A stretch of DNA of 64,000 nucleotides from Pleurotus djamor (lineage: Eukaryota > Basidiomycota > Agaricomycetes > Agaricales > Pleurotaceae): the NCBI GenBank assembly GCA_029747585.1, contig JAPEVF010000217.1:1-64000 (forward strand), given 5' to 3'. Below, piece after piece: positions 24,001 through 35,361 of this stretch. Position numbers and translations under genes: made by a program. Each line of letters begins with the position of its first letter. Positions within the stretch are counted from its first letter, which is position 1. The notes under the pieces were generated by a model that saw nothing but the letters and a program-made list of their open reading frames with translations, did no database searches and was not told the origin of the DNA.

Positions 24001-27000
24001 GGATATATCGTCCAGCGGTATAAAGTTTGGCCCGCTTTAGTCGTTGTACCTCAGTCGACTATCACAAATTGGGTACGCGAATTCGAGCGCTGGGCGCCCC
24101 AACTCAGGGTTGTCCCCTACTATGGAGAGTCACGGTCTCGCGAAGTCATCAAGAAGTATGAATTATACCACAAGGAGGTGGACCACTCGAAGTATACGGA
24201 TGCCAAGTTCCACGTACTCATCACTACATATGAATCAGCAATCAACCCCAAAGATTNACGGTGTAGTCTTCAAAAAACAGCCTCGCTGGGAGGTAAGCAT
24301 CATGACTCCCTATCACTATTGGTACAGCATTGTTCAGAAACTTCTAGGTGTTAGTAATTGATGAAGGCCAGCGTCGTAAGTACCCGAACAACTACCGTCA
24401 CCTCCGCTGACGCCCCGTTCTTCAGTAAAAAATGACTCCAGTCTCCTCTTTAGAAAGCTGTCTGACCTAAATGCCATTCATCGCGTAATTATGACTGGCG
24501 TGAGTTTCCCCAACTGCACCTCTAGCTTTTACTCACAACTTCCAGACGCCGTTGAACAACAATATTCGAGAGCTTTTCAACCTCATGAACTTCCTCGATC
24601 CCGCAGCATGGAACGATCTGGATGCCCTTGAGCATGAGTATGCCGAACTTGACGATGATCTCGTCAAACAATTACATCAAAGGCTTCGACCATATTTCCT
24701 TCGACGCATCAAGAGCGAAGTTTTGAAGCTACCCCCGAAGGTGATTTGGATGCGCTGTGTCTCTGTTCTATGTATTCATTCACTTTCAGAACGAAGTTAT
24801 TGTCCCTGTCTCAATGGCTCCTCTGCAGAAAGAGATTTACAAATCTTTGCTTGGTAGAGTATTGTCTTCGTCCTTGAAACTTGCCCTCATTGTCACCAGA
24901 ACGCAACCTCGACGCATTGAAGGGACTGACGTCTTTTGACTCCAAGTCTAGTCACCCCGTCAAGAAAGGTAGTCTGAATAATTTATTGATGCAACTAAGA
25001 AAGTAGGCCTCCTCCAAGCAAGCGTTTGAAATTATCTTCCCTACTCAACATTCTGCAGATGTCTTCAACATCCATATCTCATCGATAGCGATATCGAACC
25101 TCAGAATCTTTCGGTCACCGAGACGCATGACAAGTTGATTGACGCTAGCGCGAAATTCAGGTTGCTCAAACAGCTGCTCCCAAAGCTCCAGGCCAGAGGG
25201 CATCGCATCCTTCTATTCAGTCAGGTAGGTGGACTTGTAGCTGGCCGTGTCCGTGACCCTAATACTAAGGGCGTGTAGTTCGTCATTGCACTAGATATCA
25301 TCGAAGACTTCCTCGTTGGAGAAGGATACAAATGTTTACGATTGGTAAGAGTTGACATCTTTGGTACATCACGCCTCCTCATTCCCCTTAGGATGGGAGC
25401 ACCAAGAGTCGTGATCGACAAAAAAGTATGGATGAATTCAACAAGCCTGGCTCTGATACTTTTCTCTTTCTTTTGTCTACTCGCGCCGGTGTACGCCCGA
25501 ACCTTCTCCGTCTAATTCGTATAACTGACTGTGTGACCAGGGTGTTGGAATCAATCTCTACGTCAGTGCATACTGCTTGGCTTGGCTTCCGCCATCCCTC
25601 ACAAATCATCCCCTCTTAGAGCGCAGACACCGTGATCATCTTCGACCCGGATTTTAACCCTCATCAGGTAGATTCTGGCTCTCGTCGGCCTTGGAATTGC
25701 TGACCCATACTGCATCCTACAGGATTTACAGGTATGGAACTGCATTTCATACTCGATTGTTGCTTAGTCCTGACATCCAACACAGGCAATTGCGCGTGCG
25801 CATCGTTTTGGGCAACAGAAAACTGTCATGGTATTCAAGCTCATGGTCAAAGACTCAGCAGAGGGTAGACATCCGTGTTTTCTCTCGCCTACGAAGCTGC
25901 TCACTTTGATTTCGTAGATAGAATCATGCAACTCGGCAAGCGCAAGCTTGCACTTGAGCATCTAATTGTCAAGAAGATGGAAGACGATGATTCAATGGGG
26001 GAAGATATTCAATCTATCCTAACCTTCGGCGCCAAGCTATTGTTTGACGATGACGGTGTATCGAGAGATATCACCTGTATGTGCTTTCTCTCTTTCGCTG
26101 AGAATTGCGCTGATGATATCCCTTCAGACTCCGACGCCGATCTCGACAAGCTCATTACGAAGACAGAAGAGGAAGGGGAGCAACCTGTCGCAGAACAGAA
26201 GGCAGCAGGCGGTCTTACATTCGAGTTTGCCAAAATTTGGTCGGTGCAAAAGGATTCTCTTGAGGAGGTCCAGGATTTCGAGCAAGACGATGCCTGGGCC
26301 CAAACTTTGGAGAAGATTGCAGCGCAAAGGGCCGTGGCTCAAGATCAGGATGTTCAAACTGGCCGTGGTGCAAGACGTAAAGCTGCTCAGACGAAGGTAA
26401 AACACATCTGTTTCTCGGCGTTGACCTCTCCGCTGATCTTCTGTCAACTCACAGCCGGGTGCTTATGCAGAGAACCTCACGCCATCTAAACCGGGCAAAC
26501 TTCCGCGAGTCTCTGATGAGTCTGACGGCGACTACGGAGACCAGGGATCTCCTGCACCGTCCTCTTCGTCGTCGTCGTCTGAAGGCGAGCCAGACGAGCT
26601 TGTGGATGGCCAAACACGCCGGAAAAAGAAACGGCGTGGCTCGTCACTGATTCACCACGACGTCGCTCTGGCTCCAATGGAGATCGACGACCCTACCTGT
26701 AGTTTGTGTGGCAGCGTCCATGGTCCTTCAGATCAATGCCCGATGGCAGCTTCTTCAGCCCAACTCGCACAATATCGCCTAGAGCTCATCACTAGCACCG
26801 ATATGGATGACTTGGACCTACGCGTGAGTTTCACCTATCTGAATATATGGACTGATATAAATCTCAGCGTTTGCAACATAAGAGGGAGGCCATCCAAGCG
26901 TTGGAAGATACCCTCTACGAACGTGGTCATATGCATTTCATTCAAGGCCAACCACTTTTCTTAGTGGAACCCACTTTAACGGTCCCACATCAACCCGTCG

Positions 27001-27026
27001 CTGGCTCATCTAAGCATGCTTGGTGA
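21053..27026 (+). CDS. CHD/Mi-2-type SNF2 chromatin remodeler, Mit1-like
   Basis: ATP-dependent nucleosome remodeler. ATG 21053; the N-terminal part includes VKLCPLEELLGEH and an acidic/basic low-complexity stretch. A zinc-binding section follows: RVCEKCERQPAHELL, a charged insert, HWRCLSG, CGSCMKGGICLGCMD, FRCLLCKRLAHYEHL and WKCADCRSYEYKVEHILAWR, a PHD-like module with long insertions. A chromodomain-like block has REYLVKWVERSYRRVEWVP. The SNF2 ATPase shows LADEMGLGKTVQIV, VVVPQSTITNWVREFERW, LVIDEGQRLKND (DEGQ, not DEAH), RVIMTGTPLNNN, LFSQFVIALDIIEDFL and IARAHRFGQQ. The C-terminus holds LCGSVHGPSDQCPM. N at 22837 and 24257 look like extra bases: leaving each out restores the frame. Orthology to S. 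pombe Mit1 or animal CHD3/4 is inferred from layout. Confidence 0.88.
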
Positions 27027-27231
27027 TGGAGGCATAGCATTTGCACCCAAGGGTTTTCGTCGCAACATTCTTGCCATCTTCGAAGTTAGCTTGCATACCT
27101 TATTTGCTTATTTTAGACTTGTATATGTATTTTTGATCCTAGTCTGTACTTTACTTGCCTTACGTCAATACATGTCTGCGCACCTGCATCTAAACTATAT
27201 TTCCGACGACTTGGATATTACTCCTTGACAA

Positions 27232-28334
27232 ATGACTCCGAGCAATGACGACCGTCCACCCTCTCCTGCTCCAAGAACAGGGACCAAACGCCCTCTCTCC
27301 AGCTCGATTACGGCTCCGGAAGTTCCTGTTGCTTCGTCTTCATCAACGACTCACTACGACCTACCGCGTTTACCTGATCTTGATGGCAACCTCCTCTTGC
27401 AAGTCTACACCCATAAATCGCTTCGACGAACCCGCGGCACAGATGAGGAAACGAATCGCGACAACGAAAGGCTCGCTGTCCTTGGAAAAGCCGTCTTGGA
27501 TCTCGCTATTACAAGTGCCCTATTCGACCAGACACCACGCCCCGATGCAGAGGAAATTGAGGTCAATCTCACTGGACAGTTTCTCATCTTACTGGAGCTG
27601 AAAATTGTGTTCCTTAGGTGGAGCAGGAACAATTAACTCGCGAGTATGGATGGGCTCAATTGTACGGGTTACTGCAAGACCTGCGGTGTCATCCGAACAT
27701 CGAGAGTTCCCTTCGAGCAGAGGAGGTAATGCCTCTCCGCATTGTTTTACCAGTGACCATGCCCACCAATATGAATCATAGACGGCCCAAACAATGTTCA
27801 GAGCCTACGTCGGTGCTGTCTTTGTGCACAGTGGCTACGATGTGGCCCAAGATTGGATACATCAATTGTTTGCACTGAGCAATGATGGCCAACTGCGCGA
27901 CGATGGACAACCTCACAAGAAACTGAAATCCGATAGCGGGAAACTAGCCTCTGAACCGGAAGATCAGATTTTCTTTGGATTCCAGCCCAAACCACCCGAA
28001 GCTACAGCCCAGATAGCCCCACGTCCAGTAGACAATCCTATGTCACCTGCCCAACCCTCCATTCCATTTCTTGCCTCGTTTCATCAGGCTGCAGTGCGAC
28101 GCGGTGTTTCTGTAACATACTCGGCTGATATGTCCGGACCCAGCCATGCATGCCAATGGACGGTAAAATGCTTGGGTAAGGACTGTAAGGTATCTTTTTT
28201 GGATTGAGCGCATGCTCATTTGGTCCCTTTCGACAGTAAACGGGATTTTGAAAGGTGAAGGCAAAGGTGGGCACAAACAAGCCGCCAAGGAAGACGCAGC
28301 ACGGGTGGCATATTACGCTATGGGATGGACCTAA
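27232..28334 (+). CDS. RNase III-like domain plus dsRNA-binding domain, catalytic residues lost
   Basis: After a disordered N-terminus the RNase III fold begins near residue 40 (LPDLDGNLLLQVYTHKSL). The signature normally reading NERLEFLGD(S/A)xL is NERLAVLGKAVLDLAIT, so the second Glu and the Asp are Ala and Lys. The second site, normally DxxEAxxGA, is TMFRAYVGA, with Arg for Glu. A C-terminal dsRBD (FHQAAVRRGVSVTYS, QWTVKCLVNGILKGEG, GGHKQAAKEDAARVAYYAMG) follows across a final intron. I expect RNA binding without cleavage. The closest idea is a structural RNase III relative, such as those in mitochondrial ribosomes, but no targeting signal is clear. It sits between two SNF2 genes on the same strand. 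Confidence 0.8.
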
Positions 28335-28693
28335 TCATCCTGATTCTAATTCCGATGTGTTTTGTCAGCGAACAATATTTGACAAAGACGGGAAACATTC
28401 CAGGGCCCGAGACACGGAATTCGAAGAATCAATTGTGGGTTTTGTCCCCCACCGGTAGTATTGTAAACGCAGTGACCACGCCGAAAAGACCACACTGTGG
28501 CATTACAATACTAGTGACAAGTGTGCATTGTGCCAGCGTCGTCGAGGATGAGTCGCAGAAGCGTTATCTGAGTCACGTGTGATTGTTACCATTTCCGAGA
28601 GCCAGATGCCCGAGCATTGCAAATTGCAGTATATAGCGCGCCCACTGCTCTTGCCTTCCTTCCATCACGTCGCCCTCCCCGTCCGTCGCGTCC
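28335..28693 (+). promoter_or_regulatory. Intergenic region upstream of the Rad5-like gene
   Basis: No gene is seen. The 12-mer GTCACGTGTGAT (28572-28583) lies about 110 bp before the ATG and recurs exactly at 63306-63317 upstream of another gene pair. A TATA-like TATATAG follows at about 28630. Confidence 0.45.
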
Positions 28694-31600
28694 ATGGCCT
28701 CCTCGCTCCCGCTGGTCGCTGCGCCCTCTCTCTCAAAGCTTTCTATCAGCTCAGAACCTGGCTCATCCCAAGCAAACCACATAGATCTTACCCTCGACGA
28801 CGACTCGGCCTCTAATGATCACTACGGCCAAGACCGATACGCCAAACGCCCACGAATGGGCTATCATGATGCGGCGTCGCCCTTTGCACCGACGCCGCAA
28901 CGTGCGGACCTCAATTCCATCGCTTACTCGACAGCACCGGCCTTTGGAACGGACGGACGGTCTTTCTCTACGGCCAACTGGGCTTCTGGCTCAACTTCCC
29001 ACTACCGACCTCCTTCGACCATGCAGCCTAGCATATCTCCGTTTTACTCATCCAACGGACCACAACCACAGCCTGGCATCGTCCGCGGCGCCTCATCATT
29101 GCCATCTATCCCATCTGCTTCCCAAGCACGGCCTCTAGCGCCTGCAGCATCAGATCCTCAAGTCATTGATCTTACAACCTCCCCTTCGCCGCCGCCGTCA
29201 CAGCCTGTTTTCGCGAATCAGCCTCTTTCACCCGACGTGTCGCCACGGACTCCTGTATGCATCGGCCAGCTTCATGTCAATGCTCTCGTTCTCTCCCACA
29301 TCAGCTACATTATGGCGTCTCCCGGCCGCGAGAATGAATGGGTACCCGTCAAATTTCGCTACGATTTTTCCCCAATGGAAAAGAAAGAGACGATACAAAT
29401 AAGGACGATTGACGTACTTGGGCCTAGTGGGGAGGTCTGTGCAGGCGAGATGTTCGGTGTGCTTGAGCAGAAGGCCACCGCCTTTATTGGGAATATGCTT
29501 CAGAAAGGCATTATTCGCTTAGAGCCTCAGATCAGGAAACTCAACAAGACTGTGAGTATATTCCGCACTCTCAAAGTACTGACCGACTTACGTTTTTTCG
29601 CTTGGGAAGCTGCCCATCTTTCCCCTCCAAATGCTCGTCTACACACCCAAGGGAAATATACCCCATGTCGCCAAATATCTCGAACAGTGCAGACTTATGC
29701 TAGACCATCCAAGTTCCTCTTTCGACTACCACCGCATCGCCAAATGCCCGTACTATAATCCCCACAACCCCCCGCCAGGAGGGTATAATCAGGCTCACCT
29801 CGCTAAGTTGGGATACGCGGATAATAGAAGCTCGTCGATGGTAGGGAGGAGTGTTGAAGTTCAAAGAAGTCAGGCTGAACAGCTCTTCAAAACTATGAAA
29901 GACGGTGAAGATTTAGCTGAAACAGAGTCGCGTGAGTTTTCCCTCTGCTTCTCCCTGGCTTAGCCCTAACCCCTTCATTAGCCTCTGAGATTGCGACCAG
30001 ACTATATCCTCATCAGAAGAGAGCTTTGACCTTCCTTTTGGATCGTGAACTTGAAGTTCCCGCTTCGGAAGGCGAGTTTTGCTCGCTATGGCAAAAGCAC
30101 ATTCATCCCGCCACGCAGCAACCCGTTTGGAGTCATGCCCTGACGCAGGAGGAGGTTTTCCATGCACCCTCAGAACCCAGGGGGTCCATCTTGGCCGATG
30201 ACGTGCGTCTTTACTGTCAGCCTGACTCATCATCCGTCACTAAATGCTATCATCTAGATGGGACTTGGTAAGACGATAACCACCGTCTCCCTCATCGCAG
30301 CTACATTGGCCACTGCTCGTCAATTCGGCTCAGAACCTCTGGAGCCAGTGTCACCCCCTTCAGCATCTGATGCCTCTGACCTCTTCGGGAACGGCTGGGA
30401 TATCTCCGAGCAAGCTTCCCAGAAAGCACAGGCCAAGGCGGCCCGCAATTTGGAGAAATTACGGTCAGAATATGTCCGGGCGAGCCGAATCAAAACCAAG
30501 AGTCGTGCCACATTGATTCTATGTCCTCTGTCTACCGTCTCAAATTGGGAGGATCAGTTTAAAGATCATTGGAAAGGCAATGTGACTATTATTGGAGGCT
30601 CTGGCTGTGCGCCGCCCCCCATGCCCTCTACTTCTGGCTCTTCGACGCCGTCTCAATCTACCCTCCAAATTACTCAGTCGGGCATCGAGGCCAAGTCCGC
30701 GACTCGAAAAGGCCCAGGCTTACGAGTATACGTCTACCACGGAAACGCTCGGCGACCAGACACTGCCTTCCTTGCGGACTTCGATGCAGTCATAACCACG
30801 TATGCCACTCTTGCATCCGAGTATTCAAAGCAGAATAGAAGCCAAGCCAGTCCCGAGGCAGAGGAGGAGGAAGAGGGTGGTAGTAGCGACTGTGGTGGTG
30901 TTGATATCGACGCGAACGGGAATCAGACTCTTCGTTTACCGAAACCAAAGAAATCTAGTCTGAAACGCAAGAAGCCTTGCACACTCAACCTTTCCGAAAT
31001 TGCCAGCCCCCTACAGAGTATCCACTGGTTCAGGGTCGTATTAGACGAAGCCCAGTACGTTACACTCTTATATTCATGAAGAATTCAATCTCACAATCCA
31101 CAGTTCAATCAAGGAAACGTCGACCGTGGGTAGTAGGGCATCTTGTGACCTCTATGCCGACAGACGCCTTTGTCTGACTGGCACGCCAGTTCAAAACAAG
31201 CTGGACGACGTTTTCGCTCTCATCAAGTTTTTGCGTCTATCGCCCTTCGATGACAAGAACATTTGGACGCAGATGATCGGTGGGCCGGTGAAAGTCAATC
31301 AACCGGCAGGAATCACCCGCCTGCAGACCTTGATGAGGTTCATAACTCTCCGTCGCACAAAGGAGAGTCGCACGGCCGATGGCAAGCAGATATTGACCCT
31401 ACCGCCCCGACACGACTCCAAGCGTATCCTTAAATTTGGCGAGAAAGAGCAAGCGATATACGACAGGTTTTTCAACCAATCACAGGCCGAATTCCAAGAG
31501 ATGACGGACAAGAACGAAGTGATGAAAAACTACGTAGGCATCTTGCAAAGAATTCTCCGACTCCGTCAAATCTGCGACCACGTCGATCTTGTTCAAGGCA

Positions 31601-32928
31601 AAGTCCCCGATAGCACCGCATCATATGACGATATTGTTGCTGTGATTGCAAAGGAGGGCATTGATAGCACTCGAGCATCCGCAATCTTCTCCATTCTACG
31701 CGAGTCCGCCACTACGCAATGTGTTGAATGTGGTATCGAATTATGCACCTCAGCGGATTCCACTCCGGAAGATGCCGTCGAGGACAGTTCTAGTACATCC
31801 AAACGTGGCCGGAAGCCCAAAGGAACGCAATCTCGCGCTCCTACGCGACCCAGCTCCCCTGCTTCCCCTCAGCCTATCCTCTCACGGTGTCTCCATTTGT
31901 TCTGCATTGAATGCTTCCGCAATGCCGTATATCCTGGTTGGCCCGGTGTACCCCCTGACTCCTGTCGAGTTTGCTCTGCCTGTCAAACGACACTTAGACC
32001 CCAAGATGCTGTCGAAGTGAAAGCAGATCAAGTGGCCGACCCTGTGGCTTCTTCCTCTACCTCCAAAAAGAAGACATCCAAGTCAGCGAAGCGTTCAAAG
32101 CCCGATCCGGAAACATACCACTCATCCACGAAGATCGACGCTTTGATACATGACTTGATGCCCCTTTCCCGCGCCAACCCCCATTCTGCCAATTATGATG
32201 CTGAGGTACAAATGATTGATCAAGATGGTAGGAACGTAGCTGAAGAACCCGTGAAAACGATCGTTTTGTACGTACCCTGCTCTGACATCATCCACTTTGA
32301 TCGTTCATGCTCGATTTTTAGCTCTCAATGGACGAGCATGCTTGACAAGTAAGGCACATCTCCACTGACGACACGCACTTCTCACACACTCTTTCCACAG
32401 GATTGAAGACGCACTAGTACTGAACAATATTCGGTATGATCGACTTGATGGCACGATGAAACGAGAAGACCGCACTCGTGCCATGGATGCCCTTAAGCAT
32501 GATCCTGCCTGTGAAGTGCTTCTCGTCAGTCTCAAGGCTGGAGGAGTGGGTCTTAACCTCACGGCAGCCCAACGAGTATATCTCATGGATCCGTACTGGT
32601 AAGCATTGGAAACGATCTGTCCCCCTGAAGGATTTAATCACAAATTCGCTGTCAGGAATCCGGCGGTAGAGAACCAGGCCGTTGATCGTATAGTACGTAT
32701 GCTTGCGTCCACTCAAAACCAGGCACTAACAATCTTTTTAAGCATCGCTTGGGTCAAACACGCCCAGTTCAAACCATCAAGTTCGTGATCGGCGGCTCAA
32801 TTGAAGAGCGCTTGCTGGAGGTACAGAAGCGGAAGACAGAACTTGCAGAAATGACCTTAGGGAGCTCCTTCAGCAAATCCGAACTACTCGCTAAACGTTT
32901 GGAAGATTTGAACACGCTCTTTTCATAA
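28694..32928 (+). CDS. SNF2 ATPase with RING finger, Rad5/HLTF-like
   Basis: Probable DNA translocase and ubiquitin ligase in post-replication repair. The N-terminus is disordered and has two SIM-like patches (HIDLTLDDD, QVIDLT). A conserved region follows (VPVKFRYDF to MLVYTPKGNIPHVAKYL). Helicase motifs: SILADDMGLGKTITTVSLIA, LILCPLSTVSNWEDQF, RVVLDEAQ (then an intron) FIKETSTVGSRA, LCLTGTPVQNKLDDVFALIKF and LRRTKESR. Between the ATPase lobes lies a RING: CVECGIEL, a long Ser-rich insert, CLHLFCIECFRNAV, CSACQTTL. C-lobe: IVLSQWTSMLDK, RYDRLDGTMKREDR, LKAGGVGLNLTAAQRVYLMDPYW and DRIHRLGQTRPVQT. The typical HIRAN signature is not evident, so Rad5 versus other RING-SNF2 families (Uls1, Rad16) stays open. 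Confidence 0.85.
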
Positions 32929-33092
32929 TTCTTGCCCTCAGTAGACTGTACGTTTATGTTCATGTAATCATGACGGTGTTATGTACTGTACAACTCCCTG
33001 TAACGACTGTGTATACCTAACTTTCCATTCAACTTCTGGGTCCGTCCCTTTCGGGGCTTTCTTCGAACAATCCCTCCTTCACGAGTATGGCA

Positions 33093-35210
33093 TTAGAACG
33101 CGAAGTGGGCGGCATTCTTTCGGCGTCCCAGAGTATANACCAAGACTTGAGAAACGAATAAGCCAATTGTGACGCCAGACGCGACAGATATCATTCGAAG
33201 CGCGAGGGTAAATCCAGAGAAATATTGCTCCGCCGAACTGTGATAATTTGACACCAANCCCCCAGCCTGTGCGATTGCGCTCTGGAATGACCGTCAGGAA
33301 AGATACCTCGTGCCTGGACGTGAAGGACATACCGGAACGAGAAACAAGACACCGGTGACCATCGAAGTAAAGGCGGTTCCTCCAATAATTCTCGAGTAGA
33401 GATTGCCCAAGACACCGATTACAAATGCACCAGCAGCAGAAGACAGATCAGTTCGTCCAGGCAAGGCGTAAGCAGCAGCTTTGTTGGCAGCGTATGAGCA
33501 GCAAGAGAAGACAACCATCACAGGGAGTTGAACGCTTCGATAGGACTGCAGATTCGAGAGAGAGGAGCATGTCGAGTACAGGGGAACCAGAAATAGCATA
33601 GTCCACATTGGAAAGGGTTGCCGGTACCAAGGCCAGGATGTGTCACGATAGCAACCTAGAATGGAACGACTTGACTTCCACATTGGATTACTTCAANTTT
33701 GGGGAGTGGATTCACCTTTGAACACATGCTCTTGGGTTCGAGTCAACGCCAAACCTAAGACTCCATGGACTGCTTCCGAAGGATCAGAACTATTGGTAAA
33801 AGAGAAGTGCCCGTGCGAGTAAGCCAAGTTGGCGGAGCTTATGCCTTTATAGTACTCTCGGTGGGCTCTGCGATCAACNAGGAGATAGAAATCCGATCCA
33901 ATTGTTAGTCCAAACCCCTAGCAATATGATTAGCNTAATACTGGAGAATGATTTTCTCATAAAGACGCACAAGNAAGAGGGTATAGATGATCGCATAAAC
34001 CACTCTGACGGATCCACAAAAGATGTTCTTCGACATGAGTTCCAAAGCGCTTGTTACTGTCAAGGAAGGTTGGTAAGGGAAAGGACGAGTGAAATGGCAT
34101 GTACATATGGTAAACCCTGGCAAAATGACGACGATTCCCGCGGAAGAGATGGCACTATAGCAGAATATTTGCCCGGGGATGCTACTTAACCCTCTTGCGG
34201 TGAAAGCCACGATAATGGATACTGTTATTCTGAGATAAGCGTCAGTATCAAGCATATATNACGCCTGTCCGACAAATAAATGTGATGCATACTCATAGAC
34301 GTTAGCATACATGGCGCTCTTGTTTGCAGCAGTTAATCCGAGGTACTGTAGGAGAGACGCGCAGAGTCCACTGATCCACATATCGACCAAGGAGCCGCCA
34401 AAAGAGAGGACACATATGATCGAAGCGCAGAGAAAAGCCAGAAAGCACCGAACGATTAGTGGATAGATAGGAGGATCTCGCATAAGGTCGCTTAAAGCCT
34501 TGGTCCCCGCCTCGGCGCCGATCTTGTCATGTAGTACGTCCCGGTAGATCAGATGGACCTTGTGTAAAGACGTGAGAGCCACCCTTCCTCGTGCGCGTAC
34601 GAAATGAGTCCGGCTTGATTTAGTATCGCCATTGCGTATGGTGACTATGATGATGTTGGGTAGATGGATGAATTCTGTCCAGAGAGATAGGTTAAGACAG
34701 ACAGAGTCAATTCGCTAAACTTCCATACCTGCTTGTGCATCTAGAATCTCCGAGGCTGCCTGAAGCTGAGATTCAATNCGGTGAGAAGGAGCACCATAGC
34801 GAAGGAGAGCTTTCGCAAGCTTAAGAATGAAGGCACGGCGAACGTTCACGTCTATATATGCGTTACAAAAGCAAGATTTGGGGGTAAAAGCNCGAACCTT
34901 CTATGTTCTTGGCGACATTGGAGGAACGCCTTCGTTGCATCAAAGAGCGCAATGGCTGAAGCGATGCCACTGAAGCAAGGCGACCCGCATGCGGAGGTCT
35001 CGTTGGCGGTTGATTTGAGCCGTTGTAGGTTCCTTTCGAGGGCGATTTGATCACTTCAGAGGCCTCGAAAGTTTCTTCGNCATGGTCATTGTGCTGTTTT
35101 CCTTCTTCTTCGATACTACTTAGATTTGCAGCAAAGTTACGGTCCGTCAATGCGGCGGAGGTATCCAGTACGGGATCCAAGGGCGGGTGCTGTTCGTCTG
35201 ANGTCGTCAT
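33093..35210 (-). CDS. PRM10-like membrane protein (ThrE/DUF1212 family)
   Basis: Predicted multi-pass transporter related to bacterial threonine/serine exporters and yeast Prm10. ATG 35210 gives a disordered N-terminus. Then comes the conserved linker VHLIYRDVLHDKIGAEAGTK, followed by helices PLIVRCFLAFLCASIICVLSF and WISGLCASLLQYLGL, ITVSIIVAFTARGLSSIPG, IFCYSAISSAGIVVILPG, ELMSKNIFCGSVRVVYAIIYTL, and a C-terminal half with GAFVIGVLGNLYSRIIGGTAFTSMVTGVLFLVP and GFTLALRMISVASGVTIGLF. About ten membrane segments fit the family. Many N bases occur. Stop is 33093-33095. Confidence 0.87.
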
Positions 35211-35361
35211 CGTGGTCGAAGTTGAGCTCCCCTGAGTCGCTGGTGCTCNAAAATGGGAAAATGTTTGGCTGGATCATCTGGAGTAAATATCCATCCTGGA
35301 CGTAAATTAATTCTACATGATTCTCGTAGCGGAGCAAGCTACGGTAAATTTCTTCTACTAC

